DNA from: an uncultured Eubacteriales bacterium
Lineage (GTDB): Bacteria; Bacillota; Clostridia; Lachnospirales; Lachnospiraceae
Assembly (NCBI GenBank): GCA_900316115.1
Contig: ONBN01000016.1
Location: forward strand, 1 to 64,000
Length of the DNA stretch: 64,000 nt
Reading direction: 5' to 3'
A program made the position numbers and the translations under genes. The notes below the pieces were generated by a model that saw nothing but the letters and a program-made list of their open reading frames with translations, had not been told where the DNA came from and ran no database searches. Each line of letters starts with the position of its first letter. Position 1 is the first letter of the stretch. Shown piece by piece: positions 45,467-56,182 of this stretch.

Positions 45467-45547
45467 AAAATACCTCCTGCATAGGATTACTGCGGAATAC
45501 TATCTATTAATTAAATAGCTTCCTATAGGTTTCCTCTTATTTTAAGC

Positions 45548-45578
45548 AAGGCTGCGATGCAAAAAGCACCGCAACCTT
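45548..45578 (-). other. stem-loop between secY and adk
   Basis: AAGGTTGCG and CGCAGCCTT pair (one G-U) on the minus strand just past the secY stop, without a clean T-run. It may be a leaky terminator or processing site. Confidence 0.5.
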
Positions 45579-45587
45579 ATCATGGCT

Positions 45588-46904
45588 TTATTCGTTCAGG
45601 AAGCCCTTGTAATTGCGGACAAGCATCTGGGATTCGATCTGTTTCACAGTCTCAAGGATAACTCCTACGATAATGATGATGGATGTACCACCAAAGGAAA
45701 CATTTGCTCCAAATACACCGTTAAAGATGAACGGAATAACTGCCACAATAATCAGGCCAACTACACCAATAAAGATTATATAATTCAGGATTTTAGTCAG
45801 ATAATCTGACGTAGGCTTACCAGGTCTGATACCTGGGATAAAACCACCCTGTTTCTTGATATTGTCTGCTACTTCCAGTGGATTGAAGGTAATGGAAGTA
45901 TAGAAATATGCAAAGAAGATACAAAGTAAGATGTACACTACCAGACCCCATGTATATTGAAGCTGGCTTGGATTACACCAGTTGTTGGAAGAAAGGCCAC
46001 GAAGGATCTCACTGCCAATACCTGTACCGTTTGCTTTTCCTGCCATCTGGGCAATTACACCTGGGAAGGACATAATGGAAGAAGCAAAGATAACAGGGAT
46101 AACACCTGCTGTATTTACTTTCAACGGAATATTAGTTGTCTGGCCACCCATAAGCTTTCTTCCAACCATCTTCCTGGAATACTGTACAGGGATTCTTCTC
46201 TCTGCACCGTTCAGGATCAAAACGAAAACAACCATTACGATAATGATGGCTGCAATGATCAGTCCGGCAAGCATTCCTTTTGCAATCGTCTTACCTTTAA
46301 TAAAGTTCTCATACAGAACTGTCAGATCACTTGGGATACGGGATACGATATTAACAGTAAGTACGATGGAAATACCATTTCCAACACCCTTCTCTGTAAT
46401 ACGCTCACCAATCCACATCAGCATTGCAGAACCTGCTGTCAGGCACACAACAACTGTAAATCCTTTGAAGAAGTTCATGTTCGGGATAAGTCCCTGACGT
46501 CCAAATCCGATTGCCATGGCAATAGATTCAAACAGTGCAAGACCAACCGTTACATAACGAGTAATCGCTGTGATCTTCTTCCTTCCTTCTTCACCATCTC
46601 TCTGCATCTCTTCCAGTGCCGGAATGGCAATGGTAAGCAGCTGCATGATAATGGAGGAAGTGATGTACGGTGTAATGTTCAATGCAAAGATTGACATCTG
46701 AGTAAAGGAACCACCGGTAAATGCATCAAAGAAGTTAAATGCATCGCCGGTATTCTGTTTAAACCAGTCCTTAAAGAAATCGCTGTCCACTCCAGGTACC
46801 GGGAGCTGTGATCCAATACGGATCACAAGAATCATCCACAGTACATAGAGCAGTTTACGCCGCATTTCTTTAACTCTGAAAATATTTTTCAGATTTTCTA
46901 ACAT
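45588..46904 (-). CDS. secY: protein translocase subunit SecY
   Basis: SecY, 438 residues, ten membrane helices, the channel of the Sec translocon. The plug-region start GSQLPVPGVDS, the helix ending TAGSAMLMWIGERITEKGVGNG and the cytoplasmic loop with RRIPVQYSRKMVGRK are typical. Starts at the last base of rplO (TAATG overlap). Confidence 0.98.
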   Translation of the reverse strand: MLENLKNIFRVKEMRRKLLYVLWMILVIRIGSQLPVPGVDSDFFKDWFKQNTGDAFNFFDAFTGGSFTQMSIFALNITPYITSSIIMQLLTIAIPALEEMQRDGEEGRKKITAITRYVTVGLALFESIAMAIGFGRQGLIPNMNFFKGFTVVVCLTAGSAMLMWIGERITEKGVGNGISIVLTVNIVSRIPSDLTVLYENFIKGKTIAKGMLAGLIIAAIIIVMVVFVLILNGAERRIPVQYSRKMVGRKLMGGQTTNIPLKVNTAGVIPVIFASSIMSFPGVIAQMAGKANGTGIGSEILRGLSSNNWCNPSQLQYTWGLVVYILLCIFFAYFYTSITFNPLEVADNIKKQGGFIPGIRPGKPTSDYLTKILNYIIFIGVVGLIIVAVIPFIFNGVFGANVSFGGTSIIIIVGVILETVKQIESQMLVRNYKGFLNE

Positions 46905-47344
46905 TAGATCACCTCGACGGTACCACCAGCAGCCTCGATTTTTGCTTTTGCAGTCTCGCTGACAGCATTTACTTTGACATTAAGTTTCTTTGTCAACTCA
47001 CCATTTCCAAGGATCTTAACTCCGTCTCCTGCTTTGGAAATTGCTCTGCTTTCAAGTAAACTCTCAACAGTTACTTCTGCACCATCCTCAAAACGGTTCA
47101 GAACGTCAACATTGATTGCAATGATCTCTTTAGAATTTCTGTTTGTGAATCCTCTCTTTGGCAGACGTCTGTATAAAGGCATCTGTCCACCTTCAAATCC
47201 CGGTTTCTTGTGTCCGGAACGTGCTAACTGTCCTTTATGGCCTTTTCCGGCTGTTTTGCCGTTTCCTGAACCATGTCCACGGCCTCTTCTGAAGTTATCG
47301 CTATGCTTAGAACCATCAGCTGGTCTTAAGTTTGATAATTCCAT
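46904..47344 (-). CDS. rplO: ribosomal protein L15
   Basis: L15, 146 residues. The Gly/Lys-rich N-terminus ([20 protein letters not shown]) inserts into 23S rRNA. Overlaps secY by one base. Confidence 0.98.
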   Translation of the reverse strand: MELSNLRPADGSKHSDNFRRGRGHGSGNGKTAGKGHKGQLARSGHKKPGFEGGQMPLYRRLPKRGFTNRNSKEIIAINVDVLNRFEDGAEVTVESLLESRAISKAGDGVKILGNGELTKKLNVKVNAVSETAKAKIEAAGGTVEVI

Positions 47345-47381
47345 TTTGGCACCTCCTTTTAGTATTCAACTCTTTTAACTA

Positions 47382-47564
47382 TTATGCTTCTTCTACTTTT
47401 ACCAGGTGCTGTACCTGCTGAATCATTCCTCTGGTTGCAGCATTATCCGGCATCTCAACTGTTTTATGCATCTTTGTAAGACCCATAGCCTTAACAGTCA
47501 GTTTGTGCTTCGGAACTGCGCCAATAGGAGATTTTACTAATGTAACTTTTAATGTGTTTGCCAT
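47382..47564 (-). CDS. rpmD: ribosomal protein L30
   Basis: L30, 60 residues, with VTLVKSPIGAVPKHKLTVKA and TRGMIQQVQHLVKVEE. Standard place between rpsE and rplO. Confidence 0.97.
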   Translation of the reverse strand: MANTLKVTLVKSPIGAVPKHKLTVKAMGLTKMHKTVEMPDNAATRGMIQQVQHLVKVEEA

Positions 47565-47578
47565 TTTCGTATTCCTCC

Positions 47579-48088
47579 TTAAGCCAGAATCTCATCAACA
47601 GATTTACCGCGAAGTTTAGCAACTTCTTCCGGAGTCTTTAACTGTCTTAAGCCTTCGATGGTAGCAAGAACAACATTCTGTTTGTTTCTGGAACCCATAC
47701 ATTTTGTACGGATGTTTTTGATACCTGCTAACTCGATTACCGCACGGGCAGGACCACCAGCGATAACTCCAGTACCTTCCGGAGCTCTCTTCAGAAGCAT
47801 CTGTGCGCTTCCGTAGTTTCCTACAAAATCATGGGTAATAGAACCATTCTCATCTCTGGCAACTGTAACTAATTTCTTCATTGCATCCTCTTTTCCTTTG
47901 CGGATCGCTTCAGGAATCTCGGCTGCTTTTCCTAAACCTGCGCCAACGTGTCCATTGCCGTCACCGACAACAACTAAAGCTGTGAAACGGAAGTTACGAC
48001 CACCTTTAACAACCTTTGTAACACGCTTGATTGACACTACTTTATCTTCTAATTCTAACTGACTAGCATCAATAAGATTACGTTTCAT
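47579..48088 (-). CDS. rpsE: ribosomal protein S5
   Basis: S5, 169 residues, accuracy protein of the 30S subunit. The dsRBD-like part holds [19 protein letters not shown] and the second domain [20 protein letters not shown]. Confidence 0.98.
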   Translation of the reverse strand: MKRNLIDASQLELEDKVVSIKRVTKVVKGGRNFRFTALVVVGDGNGHVGAGLGKAAEIPEAIRKGKEDAMKKLVTVARDENGSITHDFVGNYGSAQMLLKRAPEGTGVIAGGPARAVIELAGIKNIRTKCMGSRNKQNVVLATIEGLRQLKTPEEVAKLRGKSVDEILA

Positions 48089-48106
48089 GTGTTTTCGCTC
48101 CTCCTT

Positions 48107-48475
48107 TTAGAATTTCAGTCCAGCTTCTCTTGCTGCCTCTGCCAATGCTTTTACTTTACCATGGTAAATGTAACCGCCTCTGTCAAAAACTACGCTTTCG
48201 ATGCCAGCCTCTAAAGCCTTTTTACCGATCACGGTACCAAGAACTGCTGCAGCTGCTACATCGTCTGTGTTCTCAAGCTGTGCTTTTACATCTTTCTGAA
48301 GAGTAGAAGCAGATACTAAAGTCTTGCCAACAGTGTCATCGATAATCTGTGCATACATATGCTTGTTTGAACGAAATACTGCAAGACGAGGAGTCGTAGC
48401 AGTGCCGTTTAAATGATGACGTAATCTTCTATGCTTTTTCTGACGAATTTCCGCCCTAGATGCTTTATTAATCAT
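48107..48475 (-). CDS. rplR: ribosomal protein L18
   Basis: L18, 122 residues, a 5S rRNA binder. Contains [20 protein letters not shown] and the C-terminal [20 protein letters not shown]. Lies 31 bases before rpsE. Confidence 0.98.
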   Translation of the reverse strand: MINKASRAEIRQKKHRRLRHHLNGTATTPRLAVFRSNKHMYAQIIDDTVGKTLVSASTLQKDVKAQLENTDDVAAAAVLGTVIGKKALEAGIESVVFDRGGYIYHGKVKALAEAAREAGLKF

Positions 48476-48492
48476 TTTCTCACTCTCCTTAA

Positions 48493-49032
48493 TTATTTCT
48501 TACCAGTCTTACCAACTTTACGTCTGATAACTTCATCAGCATACTTGATACCTTTGCCCTTGTATGGCTCAGGTCTTCTCTTATCTCTGATCTCAGCCGC
48601 AAACTGTCCAACCTTCTCTTTGCTGATACCGGATACGATGATCTTGTTGTCTTCAACTTTTGTCTCAATACCGTCCGGATCTTCCATTTCAACCGGGTGA
48701 GAATATCCAAGGCTTAATACAAGCTTTTTACCCTGTTTTGCTGCTTTATAACCAACACCGTTTACCTCAAGTGTTTTGGAATAGCCTTCGCTTACTCCGA
48801 CTACCATGTTGTGGATAAGGCTTCTGGTCAATCCATGAAGGGATTTCATCTTCTTAAGATCATTTGGTCTTGCTACTACTACATGACCATCTTCAACTTT
48901 GATTTCCATTTCTGTAGGAAGCGCTCTTTCAAGTGTTCCTTTTGGTCCCTTTACAGTTACTACATTACCCTCAGCAATAGATACCTCAACTCCTGCCGGG
49001 ATAGCAACTGGAAGTCTACCGATTCGTGACAT
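48493..49032 (-). CDS. rplF: ribosomal protein L6
   Basis: L6, 179 residues, two related folds: [17 protein letters not shown] at the start and [18 protein letters not shown] at the end. Preceded by a spacer with two hairpins. Confidence 0.98.
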   Translation of the reverse strand: MSRIGRLPVAIPAGVEVSIAEGNVVTVKGPKGTLERALPTEMEIKVEDGHVVVARPNDLKKMKSLHGLTRSLIHNMVVGVSEGYSKTLEVNGVGYKAAKQGKKLVLSLGYSHPVEMEDPDGIETKVEDNKIIVSGISKEKVGQFAAEIRDKRRPEPYKGKGIKYADEVIRRKVGKTGKK

Positions 49033-49061
49033 ACTGTGTGTCCTCCTTACTTAGATTATCG

Positions 49062-49134
49062 GAGGGGAATCTGTTCCCCCTCTGTTTTCAGTGCTGCGCC
49101 TTTGGTGTGCATCAGTGTAAGCTTGTCAGCTTAC
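49062..49134 (-). other. two stem-loops in the rpsH-rplF spacer
   Basis: GTAAGCT/AGCTTAC (49117-49134, touching the rpsH stop) and GAGGGG/CCCCTC (49062-49082). No T-run follows, so they are not ordinary terminators. Confidence 0.55.
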
Positions 49135-49532
49135 CAAACGAATGCCAGTACCTCGCCGCCTACCTGCTGTTTACGAGCTTCTTTATCTGTGATAACGCCC
49201 TTATTTGTAGAGATGATTGCTACGCCCAGTCCACCAAGAACCTTTGGAAGCTCATCTTTACCAGCATACACACGAAGACCTGGTTTGGAGATTCTCTTTA
49301 AACCTGTAATGATCTTCTCGTTTTTGTCTTCACCGTATTTCAGTGTGATATGGATTGTCTTGCTTGCTCCATCCTCAACTAAATCATACTTTGTGATGTA
49401 TCCCTCATCTAAAAGAATGTTTGCGATAGCAATTTTCATTTTGGATGCCGGAACGTCTACTGTGTCATGTTTTGCAGTGTTAGCATTACGAATTCTTGTA
49501 AGCATATCTGCGATTGGATCGCTCATTGTCAT
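49131..49532 (-). CDS. rpsH: ribosomal protein S8
   Basis: S8, 133 residues, primary 16S binder. [18 protein letters not shown] at the start and [18 protein letters not shown] near the end. In Escherichia coli S8 represses the spc operon; the 141-base spacer upstream deserves attention. Confidence 0.98.
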   Translation of the reverse strand: MTMSDPIADMLTRIRNANTAKHDTVDVPASKMKIAIANILLDEGYITKYDLVEDGASKTIHITLKYGEDKNEKIITGLKRISKPGLRVYAGKDELPKVLGGLGVAIISTNKGVITDKEARKQQVGGEVLAFVW

Positions 49533-49652
49533 GTAAGTTTCCTCCTCATTCAGACTTTACATGTCTTAGATATATTTAAATTTGCGTGTTACCTTGTTCA
49601 GCAACATCCCTTACCAGGTTCATACTATGCCTGACGGCCTGTACTCACCAGG

Positions 49653-49664
49653 GTTCGGGATGGG
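49653..49664 (-). other. 5S rRNA loop-C-like 12-mer in the rpsZ-rpsH spacer
   Basis: The minus strand reads CCCATCCCGAAC, ten bases past the rpsZ stop, identical to the universal loop C of 5S rRNA. The spacer also has repeated CCTGGT(A/G)A elements. No helix III equivalent is evident around it. Confidence 0.4.
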
Positions 49665-49673
49665 TCTTATATC

Positions 49674-49859
49674 TTACCAGCTAGCTTTCTTAACTCCCGG
49701 GATCTGACCCTTGTAAGCTAACTCACGGAAGCAGATTCTGCAGATTCCGTATTTTCTTAAATATGCATGTGGACGTCCACAAATTCTGCAACGATTGTAC
49801 TCTCTGGTAGAGAATTTTGATCCACGCTGCTGTTTGATTTTCATTGCTGTTTTAGCCAT
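49674..49859 (-). CDS. rpsZ: ribosomal protein S14 type Z
   Basis: Zinc-binding S14, 61 residues, with [10 protein letters not shown] and CRICFREL supplying four Cys ligands. Standard position between rplE and rpsH. Confidence 0.98.
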   Translation of the reverse strand: MAKTAMKIKQQRGSKFSTREYNRCRICGRPHAYLRKYGICRICFRELAYKGQIPGVKKASW

Positions 49860-49878
49860 GAATCTTTCCTCCTATCAA

Positions 49879-50418
49879 TTACTTTGCAAACGGCATATTG
49901 AATAATGTCAGTAATTCGCGGGCTTCTTCATCTGTCTTAGCTGTGGTAACGAAGATAATGTCCATACCTCTTACTTTATCAACTTTATCATACTCTACCT
50001 CAGGGAAGATCAGCTGCTCTTTAATACCCAGTGCATAGTTTCCTCTGCCGTCGAAAGCATTTGGATTAACACCACGGAAGTCACGTACACGTGGAAGAGC
50101 AAGATTGATAAGACGATCAGCGAACTCATACATCTTTTCTCCTCTTAATGTAACCTTGCATCCGATAGGCATTCCTTCTCTGATCTTGAAGTTAGCAACG
50201 GATTTCTTAGCTTTTGTTGCAATTGCTTTCTGGCCTGTAATCAGCTCCATATCAGCGATTGCTGAGTCAAGAAGTTTTGCGTTTTCTTTTGCTTCACCAA
50301 CACCCATGTTAATGACGATCTTCTCGAGTTTTGGCACTTCCATAACATTTTTGTATCCGAATTTTTTGGTCATGGCATCCATGATCTCTTTTTTGTAAAG
50401 CTCTTTTAATCTACTCAC
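49879..50418 (-). CDS. rplE: ribosomal protein L5
   Basis: L5, 179 residues, binds 5S rRNA and contacts the P-site t[19 protein letters not shown] and [17 protein letters not shown] are canonical. Confidence 0.98.
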   Translation of the reverse strand: MSRLKELYKKEIMDAMTKKFGYKNVMEVPKLEKIVINMGVGEAKENAKLLDSAIADMELITGQKAIATKAKKSVANFKIREGMPIGCKVTLRGEKMYEFADRLINLALPRVRDFRGVNPNAFDGRGNYALGIKEQLIFPEVEYDKVDKVRGMDIIFVTTAKTDEEARELLTLFNMPFAK

Positions 50419-50440
50419 TTATGTCTGCCTCCTCTCTCAA

Positions 50441-50755
50441 TTAATCATCAATTACTTTACCGGTTGCTTTTGCAACACGGACTTTTTTGTCTCCGTTCAT
50501 CTGGAAACCTACTCTGGTAGCTTTTCCATCAACCAGTAACATAACATTGGAGATGTGAAGAGGAGCTTCCTTTGTAACGATTCCACCCTGCTGGTTTGCA
50601 GCAGACGGTTTGGTGTGCTTTGTAACGATGTTTACGTTCTCAACAAGAACTGTGCTGTTCTTTGCATTTACTGCAAGAACCTTTCCTTCTTTACCTTTAT
50701 CTTTTCCAGCGATTACTGTAACAGTGTCGCCTTTTTTAATTTTCATAGCTGACAT
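50441..50755 (-). CDS. rplX: ribosomal protein L24
   Basis: L24, 104 residues, with the KOW motif [20 protein letters not shown]; assembly initiator of the 50S subunit. Confidence 0.97.
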   Translation of the reverse strand: MSAMKIKKGDTVTVIAGKDKGKEGKVLAVNAKNSTVLVENVNIVTKHTKPSAANQQGGIVTKEAPLHISNVMLLVDGKATRVGFQMNGDKKVRVAKATGKVIDD

Positions 50756-50766
50756 TAGGCACCCTC

Positions 50767-51135
50767 CTATAATACTTCCGGAGCTAAGGAAACGATCTTC
50801 ATGAATTTCTTCTCACGAAGCTCTCTGGCAACTGGCCCAAAGATACGTGTTCCTCTCGGAGTTAAGTCGTCTTTAATGATTACGGCAGCATTTTCATCGA
50901 AACGGATATAGGATCCATCTTTACGACGAGCGCCCTTCTTTGTTCTTACTACAACTGCCTTTACTACATCACCCTTCTTAACAACGCCGCCTGGTGTTGC
51001 ATCTTTGACAGTAGCAACGATAGTATCGCCAATGTTTGCATATCTTCTTGTAGAGCCACCCATAACACGAATACAAAGGATTTCTTTTGCACCAGTGTTG
51101 TCGGCAACTTTCAGTCTTGTTTCCTGCTGAATCAT
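50767..51135 (-). CDS. rplN: ribosomal protein L14
   Basis: L14, 122 residues: [18 protein letters not shown] and the C-terminal [20 protein letters not shown]. First gene after rpsQ. Confidence 0.98.
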   Translation of the reverse strand: MIQQETRLKVADNTGAKEILCIRVMGGSTRRYANIGDTIVATVKDATPGGVVKKGDVVKAVVVRTKKGARRKDGSYIRFDENAAVIIKDDLTPRGTRIFGPVARELREKKFMKIVSLAPEVL

Positions 51136-51149
51136 ACTGGTCTTCCTCC

Positions 51150-51404
51150 TTATTTCACTTTCTCTACAATCTCAACCAGTCTCCATCTCTTGTCCTTGGA
51201 CAGCGGTCTGGTCTCCATTACTTTAACGGTATCACCAATATTGCACTCATTATTTTCATCATGAGCTTTTAATTTATATGTTCTCTTCACGATTTTTTTG
51301 TAAAGAGGATGTTTTACATGGTCTTCAATAGCAACTACAATGGTCTTGTCCATCTTATTGCTGACAACCTTACCCACACGGGTTTTTCTCAGATTTCTTT
51401 CCAC
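51150..51404 (-). CDS. rpsQ: ribosomal protein S17
   Basis: S17, 84 residues, OB fold: [20 protein letters not shown] and [20 protein letters not shown]. Confidence 0.98.
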   Translation of the reverse strand: MERNLRKTRVGKVVSNKMDKTIVVAIEDHVKHPLYKKIVKRTYKLKAHDENNECNIGDTVKVMETRPLSKDKRWRLVEIVEKVK

Positions 51405-51425
51405 GATTGTTTCCTCCTATATTCA

Positions 51426-51635
51426 CTATTTGGAAGCGTTAGCCTGCTCAGTGATTACTGTCTGGATTCTGGCAATATTTCTGCGAACCTCTTTGATTCG
51501 TCCTGTATTGTCTAATTGATTTGTTGCATTCTGAAATCTCAGATTGAAAAGTTCTTTCTTAGCAGCTACTAATTCTTCATTTAATTCAGAAGCTGATTTT
51601 GTTCTTAAATCTTCTACGAATTTATCAATTTTCAC
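51426..51635 (-). CDS. rpmC: ribosomal protein L29
   Basis: L29, about 69 residues, at the peptide exit. The likely start is GTG at 51635 ([14 protein letters not shown]), five bases after the extended Shine-Dalgarno AGAAGGCGGTGAT. An in-frame GTG at 51644 lies inside that Shine-Dalgarno. It overlaps the end of rplP. Confidence 0.92.
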   Translation of the reverse strand: MKIDKFVEDLRTKSASELNEELVAAKKELFNLRFQNATNQLDNTGRIKEVRRNIARIQTVITEQANASK

Positions 51636-52062
51636 TGTTATCACCGCCTTCTAACTCTGCACGAGAAACTATTTTACATTTACATGGTAACTTGTGCATT
51701 GCAAGACGCAACGCCTCACGGGCGATATCCTCGGATACACCTGCGATCTCGAACATTACACGTCCTGGCTTAACAACTGCTACCCAGTACTCCAGAGCAC
51801 CTTTTCCGGAACCCATACGAGTTTCTGCTGGTTTTGCTGTTACCGGTTTGTCTGGGAAAATCTTGATCCAAACTTTACCACCACGTTTGATATAACGAGT
51901 CATAGCAACACGGGCTGCCTCGATCTGATTGGATCTGATCCAGCAAGGCTCTGTAGCAACAAGGCCGAAATCACCGTAATTGATCTGGTTGCCTCTAAGT
52001 GCTTTGCCTCTCATGGAGCCACGGAATTGTTTACGACGTTTTACTCTTTTTGGCATTAACAT
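51625..52062 (-). CDS. rplP: ribosomal protein L16
   Basis: L16, 145 residues: [20 protein letters not shown], then [19 protein letters not shown]. Sits near the A-site tRNA. Overlaps rpsC by one base. Confidence 0.98.
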   Translation of the reverse strand: MLMPKRVKRRKQFRGSMRGKALRGNQINYGDFGLVATEPCWIRSNQIEAARVAMTRYIKRGGKVWIKIFPDKPVTAKPAETRMGSGKGALEYWVAVVKPGRVMFEIAGVSEDIAREALRLAMHKLPCKCKIVSRAELEGGDNSEN

Positions 52063-52718
52063 TATTTATCGCTCCCTTCCTTAGTTCCTTTAGTCGGAAG
52101 TACTTCACCGTTGTAGACCCAAGCTTTTACGCCAACTTTTCCATAGGTGGTGTCAGCTTCCGCAAAACCATAATCAATATCTGCACGAAGTGTCTGAAGC
52201 GGAATAGTTCCTTCGCTGTAGAACTCTGTACGAGCCATATCAGCACCGCCAAGACGTCCGGATACGGATGTTTTGATACCTTTTGCTCCGGCCTTCATAG
52301 TTCTCTGCATTGTAGATTTCATTGCACGTCTGAAGGAGATACGGTTCTCAAGCTGTAATGCAATGTTCTCTGCTACTAACTGAGCATCTCTGTCAGGTCT
52401 CTTAACCTCTTTGATGTCAACGATTAATTTCTTTGTTGTATATTTAGCAAGCTCTGCTTTAACTTTCTCGATCTCAGCGCCGCCTTTACCGATAACGATA
52501 CCAGGTTTTGCTGTGTAGATGATAATCTTAACTCTGTCAGATGCTCTCTCGATCTCGATCTTGGAAACACCTGCGCTGTATAATTTCTTTTTCAGGAAAG
52601 ATCTGATATTATAATCTTCTACCAGATAGTCTGCAAATTCGCCTTCTGCATACCATCTTGAATCCCAATCTTTGATAACACCGACTCTAAGGCCATGTGG
52701 GTTAACTTTCTGTCCCAT
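52062..52718 (-). CDS. rpsC: ribosomal protein S3
   Basis: S3, 218 residues, mRNA-entry protein with a KH domain ([19 protein letters not shown]) and a C-terminal domain carrying [20 protein letters not shown]. Confidence 0.98.
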   Translation of the reverse strand: MGQKVNPHGLRVGVIKDWDSRWYAEGEFADYLVEDYNIRSFLKKKLYSAGVSKIEIERASDRVKIIIYTAKPGIVIGKGGAEIEKVKAELAKYTTKKLIVDIKEVKRPDRDAQLVAENIALQLENRISFRRAMKSTMQRTMKAGAKGIKTSVSGRLGGADMARTEFYSEGTIPLQTLRADIDYGFAEADTTYGKVGVKAWVYNGEVLPTKGTKEGSDK

Positions 52719-52729
52719 GTTTTTCCTCC

Positions 52730-53119
52730 TTATCTTTCATCCAGCACGATGGTGATATGGCTTGTTCTCTTCTCGATTCTGTAAGCCCTACCCTGTGCTC
52801 TCGGCTGAATTCTCTTCATTGTAGGTCCTTTGTTTGCAAAGCACGCTGCAACATAGAGGTTGTCTGCGTTCATTCCGTTGTTGTTCTCAGCATTTGCAAT
52901 AGCTGACTCAAGCAGCTTCTTTACAACGCTGGAAGCGTATCTCGGATTATATGTCAGGATTCCAAGTGCTGTCTGCACATCTTTGCCACGGATTGCATCT
53001 AATACGTAGCAGGCTTTCTGAACAGAAATTCTTGCATAAGATAATTTTGCAGACGGCCTTGTCTCTCTATTACTCTCATTTCTGGCTCTCTTAATCTGGC
53101 TTCTATGTCCCTTTGCCAT
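52730..53119 (-). CDS. rplV: ribosomal protein L22
   Basis: L22, 129 residues, whose hairpin lines the exit tunnel: [20 protein letters not shown], then [16 protein letters not shown]. Confidence 0.98.
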   Translation of the reverse strand: MAKGHRSQIKRARNESNRETRPSAKLSYARISVQKACYVLDAIRGKDVQTALGILTYNPRYASSVVKKLLESAIANAENNNGMNADNLYVAACFANKGPTMKRIQPRAQGRAYRIEKRTSHITIVLDER

Positions 53120-53167
53120 TTTTAAGTGCCTCCTTTCGTCTTATTCAATATACATCTCATATCAGAA

Positions 53168-53214
53168 CACCCAGGTCACTTAAATCGCCTTGCGGTTCAT
53201 TAAGTGTCCAGGTG
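53168..53214 (-). other. long stem-loop in the rpsS-rplV spacer
   Basis: CACTTAA/TTAAGTG forms a perfect 7-base stem, extended by CACC and GG pairs around a T-T mismatch, with the loop containing CCGCAAGGCG. No T-run follows. Confidence 0.6.
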
Positions 53215-53236
53215 AATAACACATTGTATGTGCCAA

Positions 53237-53518
53237 TTAGCGAACGCCGGATTTCTTTTCGTCTTTACCGTGTCCTCTGTAAGTTCTTGTAGCCACGAAC
53301 TCGCCGAGCTTGTGTCCTACCATGTCCTCTGTAACATATACCGGAACATGCTTTCTTCCGTCATGGACAGCGATTGTATGTCCAACGAAGGACGGGAAGA
53401 TTGTGGAACGACGAGACCATGTTTTAATTACGGATTTATCATTTGCAGCATTTAAAGCATCGATCTTTTTCAGTAAGCTCTCATCTGCAAAAGGTCCTTT
53501 TTTCAGTGAACGAGACAT
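53237..53518 (-). CDS. rpsS: ribosomal protein S19
   Basis: S19, 93 residues, 30S head: [19 protein letters not shown], then [20 protein letters not shown]. Confidence 0.98.
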   Translation of the reverse strand: MSRSLKKGPFADESLLKKIDALNAANDKSVIKTWSRRSTIFPSFVGHTIAVHDGRKHVPVYVTEDMVGHKLGEFVATRTYRGHGKDEKKSGVR

Positions 53519-53533
53519 TCTTAATCCTCCTTA

Positions 53534-54379
53534 TTATTTTGATAAAGCTTTGCCATCGCGTCTTCTTACGATGAGCTTGTTGGACTGTTTGTTTTTCTTT
53601 CTGGTCTTCAGGCCGAGAGCCGGTTTACCCCAAGGAGTACATGGACCTGGACGTCCGATACCGGTCTTTCCTTCACCACCACCATGCGGATGGTCGTTAG
53701 GGTTCATAACAGAACCACGAACGGTAGGTCTGATACCCATGTTACGTTTACGTCCTGCTTTACCAATGTTAATCAGGTTGTGGTCTCCGTTTCCGATAAT
53801 ACCTACAGTAGCACGGCATACGATCGGAACCATTCTCATCTCGCCAGATGGAAGACGAAGAGTAGCATATTTTCCTTCTTTTGCCATTAACTGAGCACCG
53901 TTACCAGCAGAACGAACCATCTGTCCGCCCTTTCCAGGATGAAGCTCAATGTTATGAATCATAGTACCAACCGGGATAAGCTCTAATGGAAGGCAGTTAC
54001 CTACACGAACCTCAGCTTCCGGACCATTCATGATCTTCTGACCAACCTTAAGTCCTTCCGGAGCAAGGATGTAAGCTTTCTCGCCGTCTGCATAGCAGAT
54101 CAGTGCGATATTTGCTGTTCTGTTCGGATCATACTCGATAGTCTTAACAGTTGCCGGAATACCATCTTTTCTTCTCTTGAAGTCGATGATTCTGTATTTT
54201 CTTCTGCTTCCGCCTCCGCGGTGTCTTACAGTAATTTTACCCTGATTGTTACGGCCGGCGTTTTTCTTTAAGGAAACAACCAATGATTTCTCTGGCTTTG
54301 AAGCTGTGATCTCTGAGAAGTCAGAACCGGTCATATGTCTTCTGGACGGTGTATATGGGTTATAACTCTTGATTCCCAT
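53534..54379 (-). CDS. rplB: ribosomal protein L2
   Basis: L2, 281 residues, near the peptidyl transferase centre. Contains [18 protein letters not shown] and GVVMNP-like region [18 protein letters not shown] with the conserved His. A 134-base spacer with a stem-loop separates it from rplW. Confidence 0.98.
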   Translation of the reverse strand: MGIKSYNPYTPSRRHMTGSDFSEITASKPEKSLVVSLKKNAGRNNQGKITVRHRGGGSRRKYRIIDFKRRKDGIPATVKTIEYDPNRTANIALICYADGEKAYILAPEGLKVGQKIMNGPEAEVRVGNCLPLELIPVGTMIHNIELHPGKGGQMVRSAGNGAQLMAKEGKYATLRLPSGEMRMVPIVCRATVGIIGNGDHNLINIGKAGRKRNMGIRPTVRGSVMNPNDHPHGGGEGKTGIGRPGPCTPWGKPALGLKTRKKNKQSNKLIVRRRDGKALSK

Positions 54380-54437
54380 TTCAGTTCTCCTTTCAAATTT
54401 GTTCTCACGCTTTTGAATGCGTATATCCGCGATATTC

Positions 54438-54495
54438 AGAGTGCCAAGGATTCATAAGAATGAGGGATGGAAGCGTAGCTTCCGAAGTGCACTCT
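54438..54495 (-). other. stem-loop in the rplW-rplB spacer
   Basis: AGAGTGC/GCACTCT (7 perfect pairs) encloses a second hairpin GGAAGC/GCTTCC. It lacks a T-run. Confidence 0.6.
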
Positions 54496-54513
54496 CACAT
54501 CGCAACCTGTCAA

Positions 54514-54813
54514 TTAAAGGCCTTCAAAGATCTCGATATCCTTGCTGTCCTCTGTAAGAGCAACGATAGCCTTTTTAGTCTTAGCTGTTTTTCCAACAAC
54601 CATACCACGACGTCTTTTCTTTCCGTCAAGGTTCATTGTGTTTACAGCTTTAACCTTTGTTCCTTCAAACATTTTCTCCACAGCTTCTTTGATCTGTGTC
54701 TTATTTGCTTCCGGGTGTACTAAGAATGTGTACTTCTTTTCTCCCATAGCATTCATGGACTTTTCAGTAATCACAGGTTTCAGGATTACGTCGTAATACT
54801 TAATGTCTGCCAT
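54514..54813 (-). CDS. rplW: ribosomal protein L23
   Basis: L23, 99 residues, docking site for trigger factor and [21 protein letters not shown] and [23 protein letters not shown] overlap with rplD. Confidence 0.98.
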   Translation of the reverse strand: MADIKYYDVILKPVITEKSMNAMGEKKYTFLVHPEANKTQIKEAVEKMFEGTKVKAVNTMNLDGKKRRRGMVVGKTAKTKKAIVALTEDSKDIEIFEGL

Positions 54814-55433
54814 TATGCGTACACCTCCTCGATTGTTGCTACAGCGTCCTTGGTAACAACTAATGCGCCGTGTTTCATAACATCGTATACATTGATTGTT
54901 CCTGGTGTAGCAGTCTGTACATCAGTGATGTTTCTTGCAGAAAGGATCACATTCTTGTCATCCTGTGCAGTAACAACAAGAGCTTTCTCTGCTTTCAGGT
55001 TTGTAAGAACCTTCTGCATCTCTTTTGTCTTGATCTGGTCAAGCTTCAGCTCGTCTACAACGATCAGCTTGTTATCCTGAACTTTGGAAGTAAGAGCGGA
55101 TTTTAATGCTGCTCTTCTTTCTTTCTTATTGATCTTTACTTCATAATCTCTTGGAGTAGGAGCAAAAATAATTCCGCCGCCTGTCCACTGTGCTGCACGG
55201 ATGGAACCCTGTCTTGCATGACCAGTTCCTTTCTGTCTCCATGGTTTTCTTCCACCGCCGCTTACTTCAGAACGTGTTTTAGCTTTCTGAGTACCCTGGC
55301 GTTTATTTGCAAGCTGGCGAACAACTGCAAGATGAACAAGATGCTCGTTGATCTCAACACCAAACACTGCATCGTTCAGCTCCATTGTTCCAACTTCTTT
55401 GCCTTCCATATTATAAACAGTTACGTTTGCCAT
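54813..55433 (-). CDS. rplD: ribosomal protein L4
   Basis: L4, 206 residues, with the tunnel loop [20 protein letters not shown] and [16 protein letters not shown]. In several bacteria L4 regulates the S10 operon through the leader; a structured leader is present here. Confidence 0.98.
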   Translation of the reverse strand: MANVTVYNMEGKEVGTMELNDAVFGVEINEHLVHLAVVRQLANKRQGTQKAKTRSEVSGGGRKPWRQKGTGHARQGSIRAAQWTGGGIIFAPTPRDYEVKINKKERRAALKSALTSKVQDNKLIVVDELKLDQIKTKEMQKVLTNLKAEKALVVTAQDDKNVILSARNITDVQTATPGTINVYDVMKHGALVVTKDAVATIEEVYA

Positions 55434-55454
55434 CTGTGTGCTCCTCCTTTCTCA

Positions 55455-56087
55455 TTATAAGGACTTTACTGTCTCTTTGATTGTTACCAAAGATTTCTTA
55501 GGTCCTGGAACAGCACCCTTAACTAACAGTAAGTTATTCTCAGCATCTACACGTACGATCTCAAGGTTCTGAACTGTTACTTGCTCATGTCCCATATGTC
55601 CAGCCATGTGTTTTCCTTTGAAAACCTTGCTCGGGTCAGAACAAGCACCGTTGGAACCTGCATGGCGATGATATTTGGAACCATGAGCCATAGGTCCTCT
55701 GGACTGTCCGTGTCTCTTGATCGCACCCTGGAAACCTTTACCTTTGGAAACAGCTGTTGCATCAATGTGCTCACCTGCTGCAAAGATATCAGCTTTAATT
55801 TCCTGTCCTACTTCATATTCAGCTGCATTGTCAAAACGGAACTCTTTCAGGAATCTCTTTACGTCAACGCCAGCTTTTGTAAAGTGGCCTTTCTCCGGCT
55901 TGTTGACCAGTTTCTCTCTGATCTCGCCAAAGCCAACCTGAACTGCTGCATATCCGTCGTTCTCTTCTGTCTTAACCTGAGTAACGACACATGGGCCTGC
56001 CTGTAATACGGTTACAGGAATCAGCATTCCTTCGTCATTGAAGATCTGCGTCATTCCAACTTTTGTAGCTAAAATAGCTTTCTTCAT
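55455..56087 (-). CDS. rplC: ribosomal protein L3
   Basis: L3, 210 residues: [20 protein letters not shown] and [20 protein letters not shown]. Initiates 50S assembly. Confidence 0.98.
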   Translation of the reverse strand: MKKAILATKVGMTQIFNDEGMLIPVTVLQAGPCVVTQVKTEENDGYAAVQVGFGEIREKLVNKPEKGHFTKAGVDVKRFLKEFRFDNAAEYEVGQEIKADIFAAGEHIDATAVSKGKGFQGAIKRHGQSRGPMAHGSKYHRHAGSNGACSDPSKVFKGKHMAGHMGHEQVTVQNLEIVRVDAENNLLLVKGAVPGPKKSLVTIKETVKSL

Positions 56088-56107
56088 TCTTTCTTCCTCC
56101 TATAGCG

Positions 56108-56158
56108 GATTACCCGGATGGGTAATCATATAATAAATAGCTAAATGCTCATGCATTT
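56108..56158 (-). other. two stem-loops in the rpsJ-rplC spacer
   Basis: GATTACCC/GGGTAATC (56108-56127) ends three bases upstream of the rplC ribosome binding site; AAATGC/GCATTT (56143-56158) lies behind it. Confidence 0.6.
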
Positions 56159-56182
56159 ACATTAGGAAAGCAATGCGTTCAA

